From Mercenaria mercenaria (Eukaryota > Mollusca > Bivalvia > Venerida > Veneridae): 64,000 bases of DNA. The number at the start of each line of letters is the position of its first letter. The first letter of the stretch is position 1. Under the pieces are notes generated by a model. That model was not told the DNA's origin, made no database searches, and saw only the letters and a program-made list of their open reading frames with translations. The stretch is taken from NCBI RefSeq assembly GCF_021730395.1, contig NC_069367.1, positions 22,504,501 to 22,568,500 on the forward strand, read 5' to 3'. Positions 11,291 to 21,634 of this stretch are shown here, in pieces. Made by a program: the position numbers and the translations under genes.

Positions 11291-12302
11291 AATTTTAAAT
11301 TTTTAGTTTAACATTGCTTTAGAAATAATGCAATACATTATTACAAATTAGCCAACAAACAAAAAAAAAGAGAGAATAAACACATATATTAATAAAGTAG
11401 ATATCAAAAACAAAAGGGATACCAACAATAGCCGATGGCCCTTCCCCAACATGTATTGAAAGAATCTTTTAGAACTGTTCAGCTTTATAAAAAAATGCCA
11501 TCACGTTGATAAAGATAATTGTCATTCTTTTAAATAATAGTTTTATTCACAGGTTGTATACATACAATTGATTGATAGGGTCACAGAAAATAAAACATTG
11601 AATATTTTATAAATAAATGATCAGCGCTGACATCCAGTGTTTCTATACATAGTCACTGTTATCTTGGTTTCCTGTGTTGTACATCCGTTTGTATGCGTCC
11701 GTTCATTTGTACGTGCGAGCGTATACATGCGACCTCGTGTTGATGTGTAATTAGGTGGCTACAGCTTAGCAAAAAACAAAAACTAGTAAGGTTGTCTGTC
11801 CATCGTATAAAATCGCTGAAATACTGTTGAAAAGTGATGTTGATAAAACACACAATTCAACAAATATGAACTACTTGTCAATATGATGGCGGGAATTAAG
11901 ATAGATACATACATTAGATACATAGACTTGGTTTGTTAAAAACGAAAAAGCAAAGTAGGATGTTTTATAAAATAAAATCTCATAAAAGCATGATATTGAA
12001 AATTATGTGCTGCACATTAAAATCAGGGGCAACACCAAACAAATGGAAAAGCAATGTTTTGAACACTGTACATTTCATAGCCTGAAAAATAAAAAAGGGA
12101 CGGAAAAAAAACCCACATTAGAACTGTTTAACGAATAGGGGGACAGGAAACAAACATTTTGCCTGTCAACGTATGTTTGTTAAAAATTAATAATCATTTC
12201 AAGCATCAGCTTTTGTATAAGTTTCTGATATAACACTGTGAAGTTTCTCTCACTTAGAAAGAAGATGTCTTATGTTAAGCATGCGACAGAAGGTTTTTAG
12301 TT

Positions 12303-13112
12303 ATGGGCACTATTTGGTATCTATTTGTTTTATCAGTGTCAGTTGCTCTAGTAAGCACCGCTGTCGTGTTGAAATTCATAAATAAAACATGTGATCAATC
12401 GAATACTTTTTTACAAACTTTTGGCGGATCTTTACAAGACTGTATGAACGAGTGCGACAGGCGGACACGATGTAAAACCATAATGTTCAGGCGGGGATGA
12501 GACACTGCAGTTTAAAGGAAAACATTAACATCAGTCCCTTGGGCGACATTGAGCCCCTGTGCATGTATCTAAAGAAAACAGACTGGTCGACCCCTGATTT
12601 AGGACCATGTAACAAAAGTAAATGCGGAGAAACAGAAAAATGTGTAACGCCTAAAGGAAATACGAAGACATTTTGGTGCCTGAAATCGGAATGTCTGCAG
12701 CCTATTTATGTAGCAAATGCCTATTTGTTATCGCATAAGAAAAACGTAGGGTCTGTTAACAGATACAGATGCAAATCCGGCTACACGGGTTTTGGTGCAG
12801 CTTCCATCACGTGCAAAGACGACGCGACGTGGTCGACGACTAATTTTCGTTGCTTGAAAAACTGCAAGAAACCTAAAACAGTTTACAATGGTGTACTATC
12901 ACGTGTAGAAAATGGACGATTTACTTTGTTCGAAGGGACTGTTCTTCACTTTACATGCGGAGAGAATTTTCAGGGAAATGAACAGGTCTCGAAAAGCACA
13001 TGTAAAAATGGCAATTGGTCTCCAAACAGGCTTCAGTGTTGTGATAACGGAACTGAGCTTTGGCCCTGGTGGTGGAGGTGTACATTTTACACAGGATTAG
13101 TTAGCTCTTTCG
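12303..13112 (+). CDS. Lectin copy B, exon 1 (PAN, EGF-like, CCP1, CCP2), one frameshift
   Basis: Starts at ATG 12303 with the same signal peptide as copy C (M-G-T-I-W-Y-L-F-V-L-S-V-S). The first frame stops at 12498-12500 because one base is missing relative to copy C near 12495 (cggggatgag against cgaggaatggg). The downstream frame, open from 12497, continues the PAN domain, EGF-like segment and two CCP/sushi domains with all eight sushi cysteines, to the tryptophan-rich ELWPWWWRC segment. It ends at donor g|gtaagt (13113) in the same phase as C. Apart from the single base the exon looks under constraint. It may be a recent pseudogene, a null allele or a base-call error. Confidence 0.8.
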
Positions 13113-13901
13113 GTAAGTGTCACATAAAGTTGTTTTTTAATTAACTACGTTTTACGGATTTACATTTCAGATTATACATTCTTCGAAAATTTTCATTATG
13201 TCTAAATGGCGTCCATTTTTCGTTTAGACAAATAAACAACGCTTAAACCAATGGGATGTTCGTAGGCCAATTAATTAGTTATTTTAATTGAAATTGGCAT
13301 GAAATTTAAAACAATTGATTATACTATCACATATTTGCTGATAAGCTTGATTAAATCAACAATTAGGCATTTACAAATTTTCACACGCCTAAAAATGTCG
13401 TCTTTTCGTTGTGTATACACTTTGTATTTGTTTTAGCGATCACTATGTAAAGCCAAACGGCACTGGTGAATACATTGGTGAATACTTTTAAAAGAGGCCC
13501 ATCTACGGAAACATACATACTAAATTTCATCAAGTTCAACTTACATGATTTAGAGGAGATGTAGTTCGACGGACGTACATGCGACGGACATACTCCGGAC
13601 ACTGCAATAGCTGAGGGACCACAGTAGCTTACCTCGAACGCTTTGTGTTTCAATGAGCTAAACCTTACAATGCTGGACACGACTGATTATGCCTTTGCGG
13701 CCAGCGTAGATTATGAACTGCCTGCACATCCGTGCAGGCTGATCATGATCTGCACTTTTCGCTATTCAGCCAGTTTTGTAAGCACCCCTTTTAACAGTTA
13801 ATGGTACTAACCAAGTTGGAAGATGGACAAGTTCATTATAAACAATTAGCAAGATAAAGGCTAAAAAGAGCATACGTAATTGTTCGACTTTATTTTAACA
13901 G
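13113..13901. other. Intron of lectin copy B
   Basis: About 0.8 kb, from donor gtaagt to acceptor ttttaacag. It holds a MITE-like repeat at about 13690-13875 (tttgcggccagcgtaga...aattagcaagataaaggct) of the family also seen at 27165-27345 and 39236-39440. It lacks the 1.35 kb element present in the intron of copy C. Confidence 0.7.
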
Positions 13902-14377
13902 GAGAAGCAACTTCTATATGTTCAGAAAGGAATTACCATAGGACACGTTTCAGTGCAAGTCTGGCAAAAAGTATGATTCAGCGGTATGGCGGAAACGATT
14001 TACAGTTATTAACTACTGAGACGAAAACTTACTTGTCAAAGAGATTTAATTTCACGGCGTGTCTGGAAAGTAAGAAGGTTGCAAATTCGAGTCAGTACGA
14101 GAATTGTACATCAAGTCAGTACGAGAACTGTACATCAAGTCAGTACGAGAATTTTACATACGACGAAATGGTTGAATTCATCAGGAATCAAAACTTGACT
14201 GGTGGAGAATGCAGAAAGGTAAATGGTTGGGCACCAGGACAGCCCGATGGAGGAACCAAAGAAAACTGTATCGCGATAAGCAATGCATCCAGCTATCTCT
14301 TTTATGACGTGATGTGTAATAACTTGCAAGATACCGATGTTGGTGCAGTTTGTCACAAAGATTTGCCTGTTATATAG
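13902..14377 (+). CDS. Lectin copy B, exon 2 (C-type lectin-like domain)
   Basis: Joins exon 1 in phase (G|GA) and encodes a C-type lectin-like domain to TAG 14375-14377. It has the galactose-type motif in 'APGQPDGG' and the Cys pattern of a CTLD. The usual W-N-D calcium motif before the third conserved Cys is replaced by F-Y-D (FYDVMC). A 24-bp unit coding SSQYEN(C/F)T is present three times (about 14090-14160), adding two Asn-X-Thr sequons and two Cys compared with copy C. Immediately 3' is a GATG microsatellite. The exon itself is open; expression depends on the frameshift in exon 1. Confidence 0.85.
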
Positions 14378-16518
14378 AACTCGACCGATTGATGGATGGA
14401 TGGATGGATGGATGGTAGGATGGACGGATGAATCGATCGTCAATCGTTTTACCTAGTAATTATATTTTTATAAATGCAAATTAAATCAATTGTTCACAGG
14501 AAAATACAGTGGTAAATGATTTGAATCAAGCACATTGTTGTATGTATGTCTACCATTCATGTCGAAGATATGCTAGATTTGGCCGCATTAAGCTAAGCGG
14601 AATTCACAACATTAGTGAAATGAAGCATATAAAATTTAAAAAAAAAAGAAATCGAAAGTCTGGTTGAAACAGTAACGGAAACAAATTAAAACAATAACAT
14701 AAATTGAGAGTTAAATAATTTACTACAGAGCCCAAGGTAAGCATGTCTTTTATTATTCTTGTTCGAATTGTATGTATATATGTTTTGTCTTTGATATCAA
14801 CACATTTTCCTTATTTGAACATGTTGAAAGCAAAACACTGTGGTTTCCTAGCCCTTTGAGATGAGAAAAGTTTGAGGGTTTGAACGCCGGGCATTGGTTC
14901 AGTTCAGAACCTTTACTTTTTAATGCAACCTTAGCATTGATATCTTTCTTATGAATTTTCTTTTGTGAATATGCCTTTTTTATTGTAACACTCTCATGTA
15001 TGTATATTTCGATACAACCGTAATGCATTTATGCACAAAAAGCTAAAAAACATTTTCGTCATTTCTAATATAGCATCACATGTTTTGAACGATATTTTGG
15101 GAGGATGTAAAACAAATTCTCTTAATAGTAAACATGTTTTTATAGGTTTTATGATACATTATTATAGAGTTGTGATAGAGCCGTATGATAAGCTCATAAT
15201 CTTTTCAATGTTCCAGATACAATTTGGCTTGTGTATTAAATATTTGAACGCACTGTTAAATTTTTTTTTCAAATTTTACGGTATTATCAACTTTATCAGA
15301 GAAAAGTAAAATTTGACACCTACTTAAACATGTTTCGCTGCTAAAAACATTATTTATTCAGAATGAAGTTTCTACGTTACGTGAAGAGAGAAATTCTATC
15401 TCTGATGGCAATCGCTCTTATCATGATTACGGAAAATCTGTAAGAGCATAGAAACCAACCAAGAAAATTGATAGCAGACTTTGTTGATTGAGTGTATTCG
15501 TAAGACATAATAAACTGTGCAACACTCTCATTCCCCTAGGACCGACTTAAGTGGAAATATGTTATAGTAAAAAATATTAGAACCATGATCCCAAAGTACA
15601 AGATAATATAGCGCCAAACTGATCTATGCGTCAGTAGCTATTTTGTTTAAATGGAGTGTAACATCGACATTCAATGTAAAATTCAAATTATTTGTTAAGC
15701 TCATTTTGTTTTGTACAATACCCATCTAAATATAAATTATAACAGTGCAAATAAGAGAACAACCTTTCCGTGGAACATTAAACGAAACTGTGGTGTGTTT
15801 TGTTGTGTTGTTTTTTTTTCATTTGAAATATTGGCTTAATTATTTAATAATTAATGAGTACCTTGTCAACTTTGAACTGATATATGAAACGATATTCCAA
15901 TAAAAACCACATAATCATTCTTCTGTAACAAACGTTTGTTCTGTTTTGTAAATTTTTAATTTAAAGCCGCAACGACATTTTATGTTGTATTGTCAATTTC
16001 TGCTTTTGTATGGTAAGTTCTTTTTCGGCCATTATTTTGCACCTAGGTATTACCGGCACGAACATAGGACGCTAACTGGACGGTTTCCTCCGAGAAACAA
16101 TTGTAAATCCCTTTCAGTGTCTCCAATCCACATCGTGAGGATAAAAAGACCATTATTATTTAGCAGTAGATGCATCTCCTTAACAAACTAGCTACCATTA
16201 AAATGATGTACATTTAACACATATGTATAACTAACTCATTTGGACATAGGAAATGTCCTGGGGTGAGCTGTATTAGTATTACTTTTAAAAATTGTTATTT
16301 TTATATGGACGTTAGCATACACGTTTTCGTTTTATGTATTGTAAGTAAGGTGGCTGGTTTCTGCGATTTTATTCTGGTGTGTTGGCGCGTATGTCGACAC
16401 GTCTTAGCAACAACAAAAAACGCGCCGATAAAACAAATAGCGTTATAAATTCATTGACGTAATAGCCTTTGCAAAATTGACGTCATCCATGCACTTGTTT
16501 TAACGTTTATAGGTTTTA
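14378..16518. other. 3' flank of unit B, no gene
   Basis: Begins with a (GATG)n tract (14393-14425). The rest matches the 3' flank of copy C (21635-23912), including gcatcacatgttttgaacgatattttggg-type sequence and a shared block around 15345-15480. Short ORFs near 14753-15309 are not conserved as proteins between B and C. Nothing coding was recognised. Confidence 0.6.
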
Positions 16519-16539
16519 TTGTCATCGTGCATACTTGTA

Positions 16540-17117
16540 ATTTTTATCAAATGGATTCACAATTCTGTGAACGTATTGGGCACACGCCAGTTCAAACAAA
16601 GAAATTTTTGGATGATTTATTTGAAGAGAACCACGGTGAACACTTGGTATAAACGCTTTCACGAAGGTAGAACGTCACCGAAAGATGACGCAAATAAGGA
16701 TTAGCCGTGTGTCAGAGACAGGAAGGCGACGTCAGTGCAGAAAATGTTGGAAGATGAAGTCTGACACAGGAGGTAAGCCGTGTGATTGCTTTGCTGGATG
16801 ACAAGTGGTTTCTCGACACTTTCTCTGCTTGGGTGCATAGACATCCGTGGCGGCCGCTGGTTGCTATTTTGAGAAAGAATGAGCTTATGAATTATTGACG
16901 TTTTTCTTGACGTCAAAGGTGTCGATGTCAACGTGGGGCGCTAACCGTTCCCTAGGTATTATCATTTTTTGATTTCTTACAAACCTATAGTCGTATCACA
17001 TTGAAATTGTGCACATTAATACAGATATGATCGAAGTATAGTATGCTCATTTATTATTTAAAAACATCAGATAGTTCTCGAGTTATAGCGGTCAGCCGGG
17101 AATTAAATGAACAACCC
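16540..17117 (+). pseudogene. Mariner-like transposon relic between units B and C
   Basis: Around 16560-16900 one sees an N-terminal mariner transposase trace: 'FCERIGHTPVQTKKFLDDLF', then W-Y-K-R-F-H-E-G-R-T-S-P-K-D-D, the helix-turn-helix block of mariner elements, then 'SVQKMLEDEV', with several stops and frame changes. The right end ttaaatgaacaaccctcgta (17104-17123) read inversely begins tacgagggttgttcattta, a mariner-type terminal inverted repeat. The left repeat and catalytic region are not visible. The relic abuts the left edge of unit C and probably removed or replaced it. Confidence 0.75.
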
Positions 17118-17827
17118 TCGTACAGTGATGTCAATTGATTGACTTCACAGAAAGAACATTGAATATCTTATAAATAAATGATAAGCGCTGACACCCAGTG
17201 TTTCAATACATAATCTTAAAAATACGTGCGTGCGTATACGTGCGACCTCATTTAATTAGGTGGCTACAATGTTTGTTTCGGAGACCACTGAAAACAAACT
17301 ACGAAAACTAAGTTGTCTGACCGCCGTATACTGTTGAAAAGCGGCGCTGTTACACCACACAATTTAGCAAATAGGAACTACTTGTCAACATGATGGCGGA
17401 AATTTAGATAGCTACATAATTATATTCGATAAATAGACCTGGTTTGTTAAAAAAGAACAAGCAAAGTTAAATGTTTTATAAAATATTATATCATAAAAGC
17501 ATGATGTTGAAAACCGTGGTGCACATTAAAAGCAGGGACAACACAATTAATATGGAAAAGCAATGTTTTGAACACTGTACATTTCATAGCCTGAAAGATA
17601 AAAATGGGATAAAAAAAACACACATTAGAACTGTTCAACAAATAGGGAGACAGGACACAAACATTTTGCCTGTCAACGTATGTTTGTTAAATATTAATAA
17701 CTATTTCAAGCATCAGCTACTTTTGTGTAAGTTTCTGATAAACTGTGAAGTTTCTCTCACTGCTATTGCTGGGCTCTTGGGAAGAAGACATGTTTTACGA
17801 TAAGCATGCGACAGAAGGTTTTTAGTT

Positions 17828-18641
17828 ATGGGCACAGTTTGGTATTTATTTGTTTTATCAGTGTCAGTTGCTCTAGTAAGCACCGCTGTCGTGTTGAAAT
17901 TCATAAATAAAACATGTGATCAATCGAATACTTTTTTACAAACTTTTGGCGGATCTTTACAAGACTGTATGAACGAGTGCGACAGGCGGTCACGATGTAA
18001 AACCATAATGTTCAGGCGAGGAATGGGTCATTGCAGTTTAAAGGAAAACGTTGTCGTCAGTTCCTTACGGGACATAGAACCCCTGTGCATGTATCTAAAG
18101 AAAACAGACTGGCTGCCCTCGTATTTAGGGCCATGCAACCAAAGTCAATGCGGAGAAACAGAAAAATGTGTAAAGTCTAAGGAAAATCCGAAGATATTTA
18201 GGTGTCTGAAATCGGAATGTCGGCAACCTACCTATATTGCACAAACATATTTGACATCGAATAAGAAAAGCGTAGGGTCTGTTAACAGATACAAATGCAA
18301 ATCCGGCTACACGGGTTTTGGTGCAGCTTCCATCACGTGCAAAGACGACGCAACGTGGTCAACAACTAATTTTCATTGCTTGAAAAACTGCAAGAAACCT
18401 AAAACAGTTTACAATGGTGTACTATCACGTGTAGAAAATGGTGGACGATTCACTTTCTTCGAAGGGACTGTTCTTCACTTTACGTGCGGAGAGAATTTTC
18501 AGGGAAATGGACAGGTCTCGAATAGCACGTGTAAAAATGGTGCCTGGTCTCCAAACAGGCTTCAGTGTTGTGACAACGGAACTGAGCTTTGGCCCTGGTG
18601 GTGGAGGTGTACATTTTACACAGGATTAGTTAGCTCCTACG
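17828..18641 (+). CDS. Lectin copy C, exon 1 (signal peptide, PAN, EGF-like, CCP1, CCP2)
   Basis: ATG 17828 opens a 413-residue protein coded by two exons. Residues 1-25 form a hydrophobic signal peptide or anchor (M-G-T-V-W-Y-L-F-V-L-S-V-S). Residues 30-87 are a PAN/apple-like domain (Cys 30, 47, 51, 57, 69, 87). Residues 103-126 form a four-Cys EGF-like segment. Residues 131-184 and 188-247 are two complement-control (sushi) domains with the four-Cys, Trp-containing pattern (Cys 131/157/171/184 and 188/220/235/247). A linker ELWPWWWRC precedes the splice donor at 18642 (tacg|gtaagt, phase 1). Such proteins are secreted; the CCP plus lectin architecture suggests pathogen or cell-surface recognition, which is inference. 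The 5' flank from about 17540 is conserved in all three copies, so the promoter probably lies there. Confidence 0.92.
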
Positions 18642-19037
18642 GTAAGTGTCACATACAGTTTTTAAATTAACTACGTTTCATGGATTTACCTTTCAGATTA
18701 TACATTGTGCAAAAATTTTAATTATGTCTAAATTTCGTCCTTTTTTTATTTTTGCCAAAACTTGAAGTACTCCGCTTAAACCAAAGGAATGTTCATAGGT
18801 CAATTAATTTGTTCTTTTAATTGGAATTGGTGTGAAATTTCAAACAATTGATTATAGTATCACAGATTTGCTTATAAGCTTAATTGAAAATTATCCATTT
18901 ACAAATTTCCATACCCCGAAATTTTTTTAAAAAATATGTCTTTTCCTTGTGTCGACAGGACAAAAAAAATAGTGTTTTGTCCCTGTGGTGGTGACGAACG
19001 GTAGCAACTTACAAATACAAAATATTTCTTTATTTTG

Positions 19038-19316
19038 CCCCTGTCACAACGACAAAACCTTATTCTTTTAATTAAGCGTTTAGTCGTTATGGCGACAGAA
19101 TGACATACGGATCGGCATACATATATGACACCCCTGTCACAACGACAAAACCTTATTTTTTAATTAAGCGTTTAGTCGTTATGGCGACAGAATGATATAC
19201 GGATCGGCATACATATATGACACCCCTGTCACAACGACAAAACCTTATTGTTTTTAATAAAGCGTTTAGTCGTTATGGCGGCAGAATGACATACGGATCG
19301 GCATACATATGACACT
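19038..19316. repeat. Tandem repeat, three copies of ~92 bp
   Basis: Copies start with cccctgtcacaacgacaaaa at 19038, 19131 and 19223 and are nearly identical, each holding gcgtttagtcgttatggcg and acggatcggcatacatat. Within each unit the words gtcgttatggcgacag and ctgtcacaacgac are near-complementary, so each can fold back. Confidence 0.85.
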
Positions 19317-19676
19317 CTAAGGACAACGTTATTGTCATCATATTGTTCTTTTGTTCTTAAGCACCGCGTTTCTTTTTCTGTCGGGGCTATAACCAAATGT
19401 CGTTAGGTACAGGGAACACTTGTTTGAAATTATATCAATATTGACCAGCAGTTTCCAACGAGAAGATTTTAAAGTCTTTACTATACGATATAGAAATAAG
19501 GGACAGCGCCATTTAGCAGCCTTGCTTTTAACGAATTAATATACCGTTGGAGGGTTATCCAAAGAACATTTGTTTGAAATATTATTTGAAAGTCGGACCA
19601 AAGGTTTAGAAGGAGATGTCGTTTGAATGTCTTAATTTGAGCGATCACTACGTAAAGCCGAACGATATTGTTGAAG

Positions 19677-20388
19677 CCGGTGTAATGAAGTATTTCGACC
19701 CCCATAGAATAACGACCCCCCGGTCATTATTCTATAGAAAATGTGACTCCTTTCCTGTAAAATATTGACTCCCCTTATAAAAAACTGACTCCCTTTGAAA
19801 ACTCTATAGAATAAAGAGCCCCCGGTCATTATTCTATAGAAAAACTGACCCCTCCAAGTAAAATACTGACTCCCTAAAGATGACTCCCTTCGAATCTCAT
19901 AGAATAACGACCCCGGTTATTATTCTATAGAAAAAGTGACTCCTTCCATGTAAAATACTCACTGCCGAAATTACTACATTCGAACTCTTATACAATATCG
20001 ATTCCCGGACATTATTTTATTTAAAAAAGTTACTCTTCCCGTGTAAAACACTTGCTCCTAAGAAGACTTTCGACGATAATATCTATTAAAAAGTGATCCC
20101 CACCAAACCTAACGGACAATTTTACTAGATCTACAACTCTTATACCCTCCATTGCCAATGGTTAACATTTTGATTGTACTACTACTACTGGTGCCGCTAC
20201 TTCTATTGCTATTACTACATGTACTTCTTCTTCTTCTACTACTACTACAACTGCTACTACTGATACTACTATACCTGCTTCCACTAATATGTCTTGTACA
20301 TCTATCTCTTCTTCTCTTGCTGCTGTTGCTGCTGTCACTTATTCCTCTACTGCTGCTGTTGCTGCTACTGCAACTGCCACTACCACTG

Positions 20389-20427
<39 letters not shown>

Positions 20428-21029
20428 TCTATTGTTGCCGCTACCGTACTTTACTGCCACTGCTAAGTATTGCAACTTCTATTAATACTAAGTTCTATGC
20501 TAGCATTTCTTGTGCAGTTTTCTTCTGAAGAATTACTTCATACCGAAGGTTGCAGGGATTATTGACACTGGTGTGTTTTGTGAACGTATTGTGAATTGTT
20601 ATTTTCCTGAAAAAAAAATGTGTACACCAAGATACAGCGTCTAGAAATAGAATCCCTTTTCCCGTTGCGGAATGCTCTGATTTATGTGTCAAGTGATGGT
20701 ATCTGGGGCTAATGGTCAAACGGAAGGACGGACGGACGGACAAGTGCAAATCTATATCCCCCCCCCCCCCCCCCCCCCCGAGCGGGGATATAAAATGCAG
20801 CAATTAGGCCTTAGATACATGAGTTATCACTAAATTTGACCAAATGACCGGGGGTCGTTTTTTTTATGGGAGTCAATATTCTTCGTGAGGTTCAGTTTAC
20901 TTCACGTGGGGGAGTCATAGTATTATGATCTGGAAGTCATAATACTATGACCAGGGGGTCACTTTTTCTATAGAATAATGACCGGGGGTCATTATTCTAT
21001 GGGGGTCGAAATACTTCATTACACCGGCC
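19677..21029. mobile_element. 1.35 kb element with ~65-bp terminal inverted repeats in the lectin C intron
   Basis: The left end ccggtgtaatgaagtatttc (19677) is the reverse complement of the right end (21010-21029), and complementarity continues for about 65 bp (gacccccatagaataa...tcattattctatagaaa). Inside the left half the unit ggtcattattctatagaaaa...gtgactcc...taaaatactgactccc is repeated four or more times. The middle is a trinucleotide-rich tract (20165-20450), and there is a C-run at 20758-20779. No transposase reading frame and no clear target duplication. Flanking sequence matches the uninterrupted intron of copy B. Confidence 0.75.
20165..20450. repeat. Trinucleotide-rich (CTA/CTG/CTT) tract
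   Basis: Imperfect ctactactactg / cttcttcttct / gctgctgttgctg runs with about eleven clean act units near 20395-20425. It is open in several frames only because of its composition (Leu-, Thr- or Cys-runs). Not a gene. Confidence 0.8.
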
Positions 21030-21206
21030 TATGGAACATCCATACTAAGTTTCATCAACTTCTACTTACTTGTTTTAGAGGACGTGTAGTTCGATGAACG
21101 TACATGCGACGGACATATACCGGACATTGCAATAGCTAAAAACAATAGTTTTGTGCTTCAATGTTCTAAAAATATCATACGTAATTGTTCGACTTTATTT
21201 GAACAG

Positions 21207-21634
21207 GTGAAGCAAGTTCTATATGTTCAGCAAAGAATTACCATAGGACAAGTTTCGATGCAGCCCTGGCAAAAAGTATGATCCAGCGGTATGGTGGAAA
21301 CGATCTACAATTATTAACTACTGAGACGAAAACTTACTTGTCACAGAGATTTAATTTCACAGCGTGTCTGGAAAGTGAGAAGGTTGCAAATTCGAGTCAG
21401 TACGAGAATTTTACATACGACGAAATGGTTGAATTCATCAGGAATCAAAACTTGACTGATGGAGAATGCAGAAAGGTAAATGAGTGGGAACCAGGACAGC
21501 CGGATGGAGGAACCAGTGAAACCTGTATCGCGAGAAGCAATGCATCCAGCTATCTCTTTTATGACGTGATGTGTTATAACTTGCAAGATACCGGTGTTGG
21601 AGCAGTTTGTCACAAAGATTTGCCTGTTATATAG
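21207..21634 (+). CDS. Lectin copy C, exon 2 (C-type lectin-like domain)
   Basis: Acceptor tttgaacag joins in phase (G|GT) and the frame runs to TAG 21632-21634, completing residues 272-413. CTLD cysteines are at about 278, 325, 359, 378, 394 and 406. The galactose-type QPD motif is at 369-371 (EPGQPDGG). The W-N-D calcium motif six residues before Cys 394 is F-Y-D-V-M-C, so one calcium ligand is missing and sugar binding may be weak or calcium-independent. A single SSQYENFT unit (residues 334-341) is present, against two in A and three in B. N-glycosylation sequons occur at NSS, NFT, NLT and NAS. A GATG tract follows the stop. Confidence 0.92.

Larger units (their letters stand above)
9985..16440. 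repeat. Segmental duplication unit B
   Basis: Shares order and sequence with unit C from the gcgctgacatccagtgttt block (11619; compare 17190), through the pre-gene block, gene and 3' flank, to the end word acgcgccgataaaacaaatagc near 16435 (compare acgcgccgatacaacaaatagc, 23884). Over the exons B and C differ by only a few percent by eye, so this duplication is young compared with unit A. Confidence 0.75.
18642..21206. other. Intron of lectin copy C with two inserted repeats
   Basis: About 2.56 kb against 0.79 kb in copy B. The excess is the 92-bp tandem array (19038-19316) and the inverted-repeat element (19677-21029). The flanking intron sequence still aligns with copy B on both sides. Confidence 0.8.

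Noticed and set aside
14753-15309. Short frames in the 3' flank of lectin copy B as a separate gene
   Set aside because: The homologous DNA in unit C does not preserve the frames, so no coding constraint is visible.
20152-20528. Poly-Leu, poly-Thr and poly-Cys open frames
   Set aside because: Composition artefact of the trinucleotide-rich tract inside the 1.35 kb element.
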